Assembly: GCF_044788715.1 (NCBI RefSeq)
Contig: NZ_CP173170.1
Coordinates: forward strand, 3,100,001 to 3,164,000
Direction: 5' to 3'
Length of the DNA: 64,000 nt
Source: Methylotuvimicrobium sp018830325
GTDB lineage: Bacteria > Pseudomonadota > Gammaproteobacteria > Methylococcales > Methylomonadaceae
In this document: positions 7,702 through 15,746 of the stretch, one piece after another
Layout of the letters: each line of letters opens with the position of its first letter
Position numbering within the stretch: the first letter of the stretch is position 1
Notes under the pieces: model-generated
What the model was told of the DNA's origin: nothing
Seen by the model: the letters and a program-made list of their open reading frames with translations, nothing else
Databases searched by the model: none
Translations under genes and position numbers: made by a program

Positions 7702-9264
7702 ATGAAAATTGGTATCCCTAAAGAAGTACACGAAGGTGAAAAGCGCGTCGCGACGACGCCAGAGGCCGCCGAAAAAATCATCAAGCTCGGTTTTTCGGTC
7801 GCGGTCGAATCCGGCGCGGGTCTCGGCGCCGATATTTCGGATGAAGCCTATCGAAAAGCCGGCGTTGAAATTATCGATAGCCCCGAAAAAATTTGGCAGG
7901 ACTGCGACCTGGTCATGAAAGTGCGTCCGCCTCAGAAACATCCCAAGCTCAAAAAAGACGAAGCCGAATTGATCAAGGACGGCGGACATTTAATTAGCTT
8001 CATATGGCCCGCACAGAATGAAAAATTAATGCAGAAGCTGGCCGCGAAAAACGCCACGGTACTGGCAATGGACAGCATCCCCAGAATTTCCCGCGCGCAA
8101 AAAATGGATGCACTCAGTTCGATGGCCAACATTGCCGGCTATCGCGCCGTCATCGAAGCGGCTCAGCATTTTGGCCGCTTTTTTACCGGTCAGATCACCG
8201 CGGCCGGTAAGATTCCGCCAGCAAAAGTCTTGGTCATCGGCGCGGGGGTTGCAGGGCTGGCCGCGATCGGCGCTGCAAAATCGCTCGGCGCGATCGTCCG
8301 GGCCTTCGATACCCGCCCCGAAGTCAAAGAGCAAATCGAAAGTATGGATGCCGAATTCTTGATGCTGGATTTCGAGGAAGAAGGCTCCGGCACCGGCGGA
8401 TATGCCAAAACCATGTCCAAGGAGTTCATTGAAGCCGAAATGGCCTTGTTCGCGCAGCAAGCCAAGGATGTCGACATCATCATCACGACCGCTTTGATTC
8501 CCGGAAAACCGGCACCGAAGTTGATCACCAAGGCAATGGTCGAGTCGATGAAGTCCGGCAGCATCGTCGTCGATCTAGCCTCCGAGCAAGGCGGTAACTG
8601 CGAACTCACGCAAAAAGACAAGGTCGTTGTCGAACACGACGTCACGATCATCGGCTACAGCAATCTGCCCAGCCGTTTAGCCAATCAATCCAGCCAACTC
8701 TATGCCACCAATTTAAGACATTTATTGACCGATCTTTGCCCCGAGAAAAACGGACAGCTCAATATCGACATGGAAGATGAAGCGATACGCGGCGCCACGG
8801 TCGTCAAGGAAGGTAAAATCACTTGGCCGCCGCCTCCGCCGACATTGTCTGTCGCGCCGAAAACAACGGACGATACTAAAGTCCCGGCCGTCATCGAAAA
8901 ACCTTCAGGATTGCCGATACCGCAACCGCTCAAGCAACTGCTACCGCTGATTCTCGGCGGCCTGGCACTATTCAGTGTCGGATCGGTCGCACCGGAATCG
9001 TTCATGTCGCATTTCACTGTATTCGTGTTGGCCTGCTTCATCGGTTATCAAGTGATCTGGAACGTCACGCCTTCGCTGCATACGCCGTTGATGAGCGTTA
9101 CCAATGCGATTAGCGGCATCATCGTGATCGGCGCGCTGATTCAAGTCTCGGCGCCAGGCTTTTTGATGACGTTATTGGCCGGTCTCGCCGTGCTGGTCGC
9201 GTCGATCAATATCGTCGGTGGCTTTGTCGTAACGCGCCGTATGTTAGAAATGTTCAGGAAATAG
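7702..9264 (+). CDS. pntA: NAD(P) transhydrogenase subunit alpha
   Basis: A 520-residue protein starting at ATG 7702 with an AAGGAAG ribosome-binding site; the frame is open 30 bases further upstream but without a better start. It opens MKIGIPKEVHEGEKRVATTPE, the hallmark of the alanine dehydrogenase/PntA fold. The NAD-binding loop VLVIGAGVAGLAAIGAAKSLGA lies near 175-195. After a proline-rich linker (TWPPPPPT) there are four hydrophobic helices from about 412 on, so the alpha1 and alpha2 parts are fused as in E. coli. With PntB it forms the inner-membrane proton-translocating transhydrogenase that makes NADPH from NADH. pntB follows after 9 bp. Confidence 0.96.
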   Translation: MKIGIPKEVHEGEKRVATTPEAAEKIIKLGFSVAVESGAGLGADISDEAYRKAGVEIIDSPEKIWQDCDLVMKVRPPQKHPKLKKDEAELIKDGGHLISFIWPAQNEKLMQKLAAKNATVLAMDSIPRISRAQKMDALSSMANIAGYRAVIEAAQHFGRFFTGQITAAGKIPPAKVLVIGAGVAGLAAIGAAKSLGAIVRAFDTRPEVKEQIESMDAEFLMLDFEEEGSGTGGYAKTMSKEFIEAEMALFAQQAKDVDIIITTALIPGKPAPKLITKAMVESMKSGSIVVDLASEQGGNCELTQKDKVVVEHDVTIIGYSNLPSRLANQSSQLYATNLRHLLTDLCPEKNGQLNIDMEDEAIRGATVVKEGKITWPPPPPTLSVAPKTTDDTKVPAVIEKPSGLPIPQPLKQLLPLILGGLALFSVGSVAPESFMSHFTVFVLACFIGYQVIWNVTPSLHTPLMSVTNAISGIIVIGALIQVSAPGFLMTLLAGLAVLVASINIVGGFVVTRRMLEMFRK

Positions 9265-9273
9265 GAAGGTCCC

Positions 9274-10665
9274 ATGTCTCAAAGTCTAGTTTCAATGTCC
9301 TACATCGCGGCGGCCGTTTTGTTCATCTTGAGCCTGAGCGGACTCAGCAACCAAGAAACCGCCCGTCGCGGCAATTATTACGGCATGGCCGGCATGACCA
9401 TCGCGATCTTGGCCACTGTACTGAGCGATTCGGTCACGGCTTATGTCACACTGATCATTGCCTTGCTAATCGGCGGCACCATAGGCGTCAAAGCCGCTCT
9501 GAAAGTCGAAATGACGCAAATGCCCGAATTGGTTGCGATCATGCACAGCCTGGTCGGTCTAGCGGCGGTGCTGGTCGGCTACGCGAATTTTATCGAGGAA
9601 GGCACATCCCTTTTCGGCGTCGAAAAAACGATACATGAAATCGAGATTTATGTCGGCGTGCTGATCGGCGCGATTACGTTTTCCGGTTCGGTGATCGCAT
9701 TCGGAAAACTCAGCGGCCGTATCGACGGCAAACCGCTTATATTGCCCGCCCGGCACTGGCTTAATCTTAGTCTGTTGATCTTGGCGATTTTGCTCGGCAA
9801 ATGGTTTCTCGCGCAAGCCGAAACCGGCGGCGGCATGTTTCCGTTATTGTTGATGACACTTATCGCGCTGGCCTTCGGTGTACACATGGTCATGGCGATC
9901 GGCGGCGCAGATATGCCGGTCGTAGTGTCAATGCTGAATAGTTATTCTGGATGGGCCGCGGCTGCGACCGGCTTTATGCTTAGTAACGATTTATTGATCG
10001 TTACCGGCGCGTTGGTCGGCAGCAGCGGCGCAATCTTGAGCTATATCATGTGCCGCGCGATGAACCGGCATTTTCTTAGCGTGATTGCAGGCGGTTTCGG
10101 TACCGGAAGCAGCGGCGCGGCGGCCGAAGTCGTCGGCGACGTTAATCCGATTACGCCGGAGGAAACCGCGCAATTGTTAATGTCGGCGGGACATATCGTG
10201 ATCGTTCCGGGTTACGGCATGGCCGTCGCTCAGGCGCAGCATACCGTGTTTGAAATCACCAAATTGCTCCGCCACAAAGGCAAGAATGTGCGCTTCGGTA
10301 TTCACCCTGTCGCGGGACGCATGCCCGGTCACATGAATGTACTGCTGGCCGAAGCTAAAGTGCCTTACGACATCGTCTTTGAAATGGAAGAAATCAACGA
10401 AGACTTCCCCCATATCGATGTCACACTGGTGATCGGCGCAAACGATATCGTCAATCCGTCGGCGCTCGACGACCCGAACAGTCCGATCGCCGGCATGCCG
10501 GTGCTCGAAGTCTGGAAGGGACAAACGACGATCGCGATGAAACGCAGCATGGCTTCGGGATACGCCGGCGTCGGCAATCCGTTGTTCGTGATGGAAAACA
10601 CCCGCATGCTGTTCGGCGATGCGAACGATACGCTGCAGGCGGTCTTGAAAGCGTTGAGCGATTGA
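9274..10665 (+). CDS. pntB: NAD(P) transhydrogenase subunit beta
   Basis: A 463-residue membrane protein. The first half has about eight hydrophobic helices (for example LVSMSYIAAAVLFILSLSGL and GTIGVKAAL). The second half is the soluble NADP-binding domain, with GYGMAVAQAQH near 312-322, RFGIHPVAGRMPGHMNVLLAEA near 340-361 and GANDIVNPSALDDP near 389-402. These are diagnostic for the NADP site and proton coupling of PntB. The ribosome-binding site is GGAAGG, and the gene directly follows pntA. A hairpin that probably ends the operon lies 23 bp downstream. Confidence 0.96.
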   Translation: MSQSLVSMSYIAAAVLFILSLSGLSNQETARRGNYYGMAGMTIAILATVLSDSVTAYVTLIIALLIGGTIGVKAALKVEMTQMPELVAIMHSLVGLAAVLVGYANFIEEGTSLFGVEKTIHEIEIYVGVLIGAITFSGSVIAFGKLSGRIDGKPLILPARHWLNLSLLILAILLGKWFLAQAETGGGMFPLLLMTLIALAFGVHMVMAIGGADMPVVVSMLNSYSGWAAAATGFMLSNDLLIVTGALVGSSGAILSYIMCRAMNRHFLSVIAGGFGTGSSGAAAEVVGDVNPITPEETAQLLMSAGHIVIVPGYGMAVAQAQHTVFEITKLLRHKGKNVRFGIHPVAGRMPGHMNVLLAEAKVPYDIVFEMEEINEDFPHIDVTLVIGANDIVNPSALDDPNSPIAGMPVLEVWKGQTTIAMKRSMASGYAGVGNPLFVMENTRMLFGDANDTLQAVLKALSD

Positions 10666-10688
10666 AAATGAGTTGTTAGCTCCCCGCC

Positions 10689-10713
10689 CCGGACGGAGTT
10701 TTCCTCCGTCCGG
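10689..10713 (+). terminator. hairpin after pntB
   Basis: CCGGACGGAG at 10689-10698 pairs perfectly with CTCCGTCCGG at 10704-10713 around a TTTTC loop. Only a short CTTT follows, so the U-tract is weak. Its position directly behind pntB supports a transcription terminator. Confidence 0.6.
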
Positions 10714-10762
10714 CTTTGACCGAATACGGCATGATTTACCGCATCCATTGTCTAGGAGATGC

Positions 10763-11302
10763 ATGATGTCCAATAAAATTGCTTTGTCGCTCCGGTTCTT
10801 CTTCTTTTTCGTTTCAATCGCGATCGTTATCGCATCGAAGAGCGCATCTGCCAATCTTTTCACTTCCACCGATTCGTTGAGCCTACTGGAAAACGCATGT
10901 TCAACCGAGGTCGGTTCTTACCAACAACTCAGCGATTTAACACAACAGATTGCCGCTTCCGAGAATTTAGAGACAGCTAGAGCTCTCGCACTTACCCCAA
11001 CCGATGAAGCTATCGATGCCTTGAAAAACGCGCGTACGATCATGCCGTTCAGCGATGAGCTGCAAATGGCCGAAAACCGGTTGAGCGATGCCCGCAACCG
11101 CATCTTATTGGCCTCCTCGCAGAAGCAAGTTGCCGACGAATTCTCCGGCATAATGCTCGCGTCACTCGACGATGACCAAGCCGCTCGTGTCGACCTCGGC
11201 AAAGTCAGTTGCAATTATTCGACCGGCGAAGTTATTGCGATTGTGATCGGCTTGATTTTAGGAATAATCCCCGGACTGATCTTACTCATCGTGCTATGTT
11301 GA
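10763..11302 (+). CDS. secreted or membrane-anchored hypothetical protein
   Basis: A 179-residue protein (ATG 10763, or the adjacent ATG at 10766; ribosome-binding site AGGAG). It has an N-terminal hydrophobic signal segment (FFFFFVSIAIVIASKSASA) and a helical, charged middle region. The C-terminus is strongly hydrophobic (VIAIVIGLILGIIPGLILLIVLC) and looks like a membrane anchor ending in Cys. Two further cysteines lie in the middle (NACSTEV, VSCNYSTG). I recognise no family. It stands alone between pntB and the HD-GYP regulator. Confidence 0.65.
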   Translation: MMSNKIALSLRFFFFFVSIAIVIASKSASANLFTSTDSLSLLENACSTEVGSYQQLSDLTQQIAASENLETARALALTPTDEAIDALKNARTIMPFSDELQMAENRLSDARNRILLASSQKQVADEFSGIMLASLDDDQAARVDLGKVSCNYSTGEVIAIVIGLILGIIPGLILLIVLC

Positions 11303-11503
11303 CACCGAGGTTTCGGGATCGACGAAATAGAATTGAGCGCTAATTCACATTTATCGTAAATCACCACACGGCTTGTTTGTTAGAATAGTGCACTATAAAT
11401 TAAAACTTCTTGCAAAATAGACAAACGGCCTCCCCTGCTTGCATTAGGATTATTTGCATGACTCGACGCCCCCTTAACAAATTAAGGCTCAAGGTAATTT
11501 ATC

Positions 11504-12568
11504 ATGGACGTGAAGAACGTAGATATATTGATTATTGACGATACCCCCGCCAACCTCCACTTATTAGCTAGTATTCTTAAGGAAGAAGGCTATAAAGTCA
11601 GACCCGCCGCGAATGGTGAAATGGCTTTAGCAGCCATTGCTAGTAGGCCCCCCGACTTGATCCTTTTGGACATTAAAATGCCCGGCATGAACGGTTTTGA
11701 GGTTTGCGCACGCTTAAAGTCCGACCCGTCCACTCGTAATATTCCGGTACTATTCATCAGCGCTCTAACCGACGTTAACGACAAACTTAAAGCCTTCAGT
11801 GTCGGCGGACTGGACTATATTAGCAAGCCCTTCCAATTCGAAGAAGTCAAAGCGCGCGTTTCCACGCATTTGCAATTGAAAGAACTACAAAATCAAATGG
11901 AACGAAAGATCGAGGATGGCGTACGAAGGATTCAACAGCTCAACCAGGAAATTATCGACACGCAACGCGAAGTCATTTTAACGTTAGGCGAAATTTGCGA
12001 AACGCGTTCTCACGAAACGGGCCTACATGTCAGGCGCGTGGCCGAATTTAGCTATTTGCTCGCGCAACTGTACAGATGCGAAGAAGCGAAATTGATCAAA
12101 CACGCATCGCCGATGCATGACATCGGCAAGGTAGCGATTCCGGATCATATTCTGAACAAACCCGGAAAACTGACTGCGGAAGAATGGGAAATCATGAAAA
12201 CCCACAGTGAATTGGGCTTTCAAATGTTATCGGTTTCTAATCGACCGCTATTGCGCATGGCGGCAATCATCGCGCAACAACATCACGAAAAATGGGATGG
12301 TAGTGGCTACCCCCTTGGCTTACAAGGCGAAAACATTCATATTGCAGGCCGCATCACCGCGATCGCCGATGTCTTGGACGCCCTTGGCCACGAACGCTGC
12401 TATAAACCGGCATGGGCGATAGAAGACATACTGGATTTTTTTAATCAACAAAGAGGCACACACTTCGATCCGGTACTCATCGATTTGTTTATGGAAAATC
12501 TCGATCAATTCTTGGCTAAAATAGAATACTTTAAACAATTAGACCGATTCGACGCGGCAATCGATTGA
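11504..12568 (+). CDS. response regulator with HD-GYP c-di-GMP phosphodiesterase domain
   Basis: A 354-residue protein. Residues 1-120 form a CheY-like receiver with phospho-acceptor Asp56 in LILLDIKMPGMNG and the conserved Lys of YISKPF. After a coiled-coil linker (about 125-160) comes an HD-GYP domain: ASPMHDIGKVAIPDHILNKP with the His-Asp pair, and HHEKWDGSGYPLG with the GYP loop. HD-GYP proteins hydrolyse c-di-GMP. The motifs are intact, so activity is likely. A cognate kinase candidate is the hybrid kinase at 15747, four genes downstream, but the pairing is inferred from proximity alone. Confidence 0.92.
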   Translation: MDVKNVDILIIDDTPANLHLLASILKEEGYKVRPAANGEMALAAIASRPPDLILLDIKMPGMNGFEVCARLKSDPSTRNIPVLFISALTDVNDKLKAFSVGGLDYISKPFQFEEVKARVSTHLQLKELQNQMERKIEDGVRRIQQLNQEIIDTQREVILTLGEICETRSHETGLHVRRVAEFSYLLAQLYRCEEAKLIKHASPMHDIGKVAIPDHILNKPGKLTAEEWEIMKTHSELGFQMLSVSNRPLLRMAAIIAQQHHEKWDGSGYPLGLQGENIHIAGRITAIADVLDALGHERCYKPAWAIEDILDFFNQQRGTHFDPVLIDLFMENLDQFLAKIEYFKQLDRFDAAID

Positions 12569-12623
12569 AGTCGATCATACCTGTTTCGATGCACATAACG
12601 CCCTATAGCTAAAGAGAAAACTT

Positions 12624-13949
12624 ATGCCCCTAGCAATAAGATTTTTGTTCGTGCTACTCCTGACTCAAACTCCAGCTTTCGGTAAAGAAGTCGCTCTGCC
12701 CGTTCCACCCGAATCCGTCGGCTTGTCCTCGATGCGCTTACAGCATATCAGCCGTTTAATCGACCGGCATATCGACGAGAAAAAGATTGCCGGCGCCGTC
12801 GTACTGGTGGCGCGTAAAGGCGAGATCGCCTATTTTCGCGAAGCAGGGCAAGCCGGTATCAATCAACCCATGCAAAAAGACACCATTTTTAGAATCGTGT
12901 CGATGACCAAACCGTTGACCAGCGTGGCGACGATGTTGTTGTACGAAGAAGGCAAGCTGCTGCTGTCCGATCCCGTTTCTAAATACATCCCTGAATTCAA
13001 AGACCCCAAGGTATTGGAAATGCAGCCGCCCGGCTCGGCATCCGAATACAAACTGGTTCCGGCAAAACGGGAAATAACCATTCGCGATCTTCTTAGCCAC
13101 ACTTCCGGCTTGCTATATCTGTTTCCCAATAATTATTATCATGAACGAAACCGACAGTTAGTAGTCGATTTTTACAAAGAAGTCGGGATTACCGACGGCT
13201 TTTGCCGGCCCAACGAAACGATTGGCGACATGGTCAAGCGCCTTGCGCGCTTGCCGCTTTATAAGCATCCGGGCGAACTTTGGGAATACAGTCTCGCCAG
13301 CGATGTGCTGGGCTATCTGGTAGAAGTCGTATCCGGCATGCCGTTCGACCAATTTATGCAACAACGCATTTTCAATCCGCTAAAAATGCACGACAGTCAT
13401 TTTTATCTGCCCAAGGAAAAAATGCACCGCCTGGCTTCCGTTTGGAAAAGCGATTGGCAAGGCTCCTTGGCTCCGGCACCCGACAAGATGATTGACGGCG
13501 ATTTGGCCTTATGTCCATCCGATGCACGGGCCTTATCCGGAAAATACCTAACAGGCGGCGCTAATGTGCTGTCCACGGCCCAAGACTATTACCGTTTCGC
13601 GCAGATGCTGCTCAACAAGGGAGAGTTGGACGGCGTACGCCTGTTGAGCCGTAAAACGGTGGAATTGATGACCGCCACCAACCATATCGGCCAATTCGAT
13701 GCAGACTTTTTACACGGCCCGGGCTGGAAGTTCGGCTTAGGCTTCGCCATTCAGCAAAACCGCGAAAACGATGTCGACTCCGGCGATCAAGGCGTGTTCG
13801 AATGGGCGGGCATCTATTCGACCCGTTTCAGCATTAATCCGAAAGAAGAAACCATCACAATATTTCTGTCGCAAACTTCGCCATTTAACTTGCATTTCGG
13901 ATTGTGGGACACCTTGCTGGTGCTGACCAACTCGGCCATTATCGATTAA
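12624..13949 (+). CDS. periplasmic serine hydrolase, beta-lactamase/class C family
   Basis: A 441-residue protein with a signal peptide (IRFLFVLLLTQTPAFG, cleavage near 20). The nucleophile motif SMTK is at 93-96, in the setting FRIVSMTKPLTS typical of EstB-like esterases and AmpC-related hydrolases. The Tyr element is WEYSLASDVLGYLVE near 220. The tail has a HGPGWKFGLGFAI segment, the equivalent of the third motif. The substrate is not predictable: esters, peptides or cell-wall fragments are all possible. The next gene starts 13 bp downstream, which suggests co-transcription with the two binding proteins. Confidence 0.85.
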   Translation: MPLAIRFLFVLLLTQTPAFGKEVALPVPPESVGLSSMRLQHISRLIDRHIDEKKIAGAVVLVARKGEIAYFREAGQAGINQPMQKDTIFRIVSMTKPLTSVATMLLYEEGKLLLSDPVSKYIPEFKDPKVLEMQPPGSASEYKLVPAKREITIRDLLSHTSGLLYLFPNNYYHERNRQLVVDFYKEVGITDGFCRPNETIGDMVKRLARLPLYKHPGELWEYSLASDVLGYLVEVVSGMPFDQFMQQRIFNPLKMHDSHFYLPKEKMHRLASVWKSDWQGSLAPAPDKMIDGDLALCPSDARALSGKYLTGGANVLSTAQDYYRFAQMLLNKGELDGVRLLSRKTVELMTATNHIGQFDADFLHGPGWKFGLGFAIQQNRENDVDSGDQGVFEWAGIYSTRFSINPKEETITIFLSQTSPFNLHFGLWDTLLVLTNSAIID

Positions 13950-13962
13950 ACGAGAGACTGAT

Positions 13963-14778
13963 ATGAAACTCACTAAAAAACCGGCTCGATTCGTCTTAGC
14001 GTTAATGGCAACCTTGTTGTCCCCTGCGCTTGTCTCGGCCACTGGACCTCGTATCAAACCCGATTTATTCACCGACAGCGCCAATGTCATTTACGCGCTT
14101 GACGCGCCGCCGTTGATTACGACCGAGCTTGTCGGCGGCGGAGTGGCGCTCGAAATCGTCAAGACCGTCCTGGAAAGACAAAATATCGAAGCCCCCATCA
14201 ACACGCTCCCTTTATCGCGTATGCTGAAATATTACTTGTTTCAAGAAAACGCCTTGGCCTTGGTCGGCTCTCCGCTTAGCTTTACCAAAGACCAACAAAA
14301 ATCATTGATTTTCATTCCGTTATTGCGCTTACAGGATCATTATTTCATTTACCGACCCAATCAGCCCGAAGGATTGCCCTGGTCGGGCGACCTTAAAGCC
14401 CTAGCCGGGCGCGTCTATGGCGCTAACCCTGAAGAAGACATCAATGCCTACCGGCAAGCCGGTATTAAATCGATAACAGGCAACATCCTCAGCCTATTGG
14501 AAAAGTTGCAAGCCGGTTCGGTCGATTTCATCAGCGATACGGAGTTGACCGTCAATTGGTTTCTCGATAAAAACCTACCGACTGAAAAAACGAGTTTCAT
14601 CAAGCTGGAGCCCACCGCAGGAGAGCGCACCTTATTCATTATTTTCAATAAACAACATCCGAAAGGAGAAGCCTTGGCACGGCAATTCAGACAAGGACTC
14701 GATGCCATTATTGCCGATGGAACTTACAAAAAAATACTCGAACAAGCCGCAACCACCTCCGTTTTACCTCTGCAGTAG
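13963..14778 (+). CDS. periplasmic solute-binding protein, SBP family 3-like
   Basis: A 271-residue protein with a signal peptide (FVLALMATLLSPALVSA). The remainder has the two-lobe layout of amino-acid-type binding proteins: LVGGGVALEIVKTVLERQNIE early, a middle hinge, KLQAGSVDFISDTELTVNWFL near 180, and a helical tail ARQFRQGLDAIIADGTYKKIL. No permease or ATPase is adjacent, so a sensory role is more likely than transport. It overlaps functionally with the next gene, which has the same architecture and follows after 7 bp. Confidence 0.8.
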   Translation: MKLTKKPARFVLALMATLLSPALVSATGPRIKPDLFTDSANVIYALDAPPLITTELVGGGVALEIVKTVLERQNIEAPINTLPLSRMLKYYLFQENALALVGSPLSFTKDQQKSLIFIPLLRLQDHYFIYRPNQPEGLPWSGDLKALAGRVYGANPEEDINAYRQAGIKSITGNILSLLEKLQAGSVDFISDTELTVNWFLDKNLPTEKTSFIKLEPTAGERTLFIIFNKQHPKGEALARQFRQGLDAIIADGTYKKILEQAATTSVLPLQ

Positions 14779-14785
14779 ATTGTCA

Positions 14786-15568
14786 ATGCGTTGCTTATTA
14801 TTATCGCTTTGGCTTGGACTGACAGTCACACACGCCGATGTCATCGTCATCGATGCGAATGAAAGCGTTCCCTATTGGTGTCGTTCGTCGCACGATGGCG
14901 GATTAGGTAGCGAGCTAGTGCAAGCCATGTCGGCCGCAGCGGGTTTGACCACGCAAATTCGTTTCGTGCCACTTTCGAGAATGATTGAAGACCGGTCCAA
15001 TAACGACTCGGGTAACCCCGAGTTTTTCATGTGGCAGCAAGAGTTTGCCGCGATTATTCCGATCGCGATTTCGAAAATGTCATTTTTTTATTACCGCCCC
15101 CATCATCCCGAGCCATTGGAAGTCAACGACTTCAAAGATCTCGAACCCTATAAGATCGGCGTTTTGAAAGGCATTTTGATTGACCGACAAGCTTTCGAAC
15201 AAATGGGGATCAATTTTGAAAGCAGCTATACTCAAGCCTCGTTATTTAAAAAGCTCAAAGTAGGCCGTATCGACATGGTCATTGAAATCGATTTGGTGGG
15301 TCGGCAAATGATTGACCAACTCTATCAGGAACTAGCCGATGATTTCGTCCGCATACCGATAACTAATAGCGTTTCGCCGATCGCAATCATGATCGATGCC
15401 AATTATCCTAACGCCGACAACATTGCCGAACGATATCGACAAGGCTTAGCAAGCATTATCGCCAATGGCCGGTATCAACAAATCGTCGAACGTTATTATC
15501 CTGACGGCAAATTACCTGCCGACTGGTTTGCCGATTTGGAGCGCTTCCAGAAAATGTATGCCTATTAA
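14786..15568 (+). CDS. second periplasmic solute-binding protein
   Basis: I place the start at ATG 14786 because it gives a clean signal peptide (MRCLLLSLWLGLTVTHA). A TTG two codons earlier is possible, and the ribosome-binding site is weak, pointing to translational coupling with the gene before. The mature part (260 residues in all) is again SBP-3-like: GLGSELVQAMSAAAGLTTQIRFVPLSRMIED, then KLKVGRIDMVIEIDLVG, ending YRQGLASIIANGRYQQIVERYYP. It is a diverged paralogue of the preceding gene. With the hybrid kinase downstream, the two may form a periplasmic sensing module; that is inference from order only. Confidence 0.8.
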   Translation: MRCLLLSLWLGLTVTHADVIVIDANESVPYWCRSSHDGGLGSELVQAMSAAAGLTTQIRFVPLSRMIEDRSNNDSGNPEFFMWQQEFAAIIPIAISKMSFFYYRPHHPEPLEVNDFKDLEPYKIGVLKGILIDRQAFEQMGINFESSYTQASLFKKLKVGRIDMVIEIDLVGRQMIDQLYQELADDFVRIPITNSVSPIAIMIDANYPNADNIAERYRQGLASIIANGRYQQIVERYYPDGKLPADWFADLERFQKMYAY

Positions 15569-15746
15569 CCTAGAAAAAGCATTTCATCATGAAGAATAAA
15601 AAGTGAATTCACTAGCTTATTTTGCCTATGCAAATCATTTTGCTCACCAAAAAAGTTATTCAAAATTTTAGAGCAAACCATCGAAAGAATTCATGAGCTT
15701 TATGTGCTTCATGGTTGAACTGCCGAATTTAGGATTAAGGCTCCAT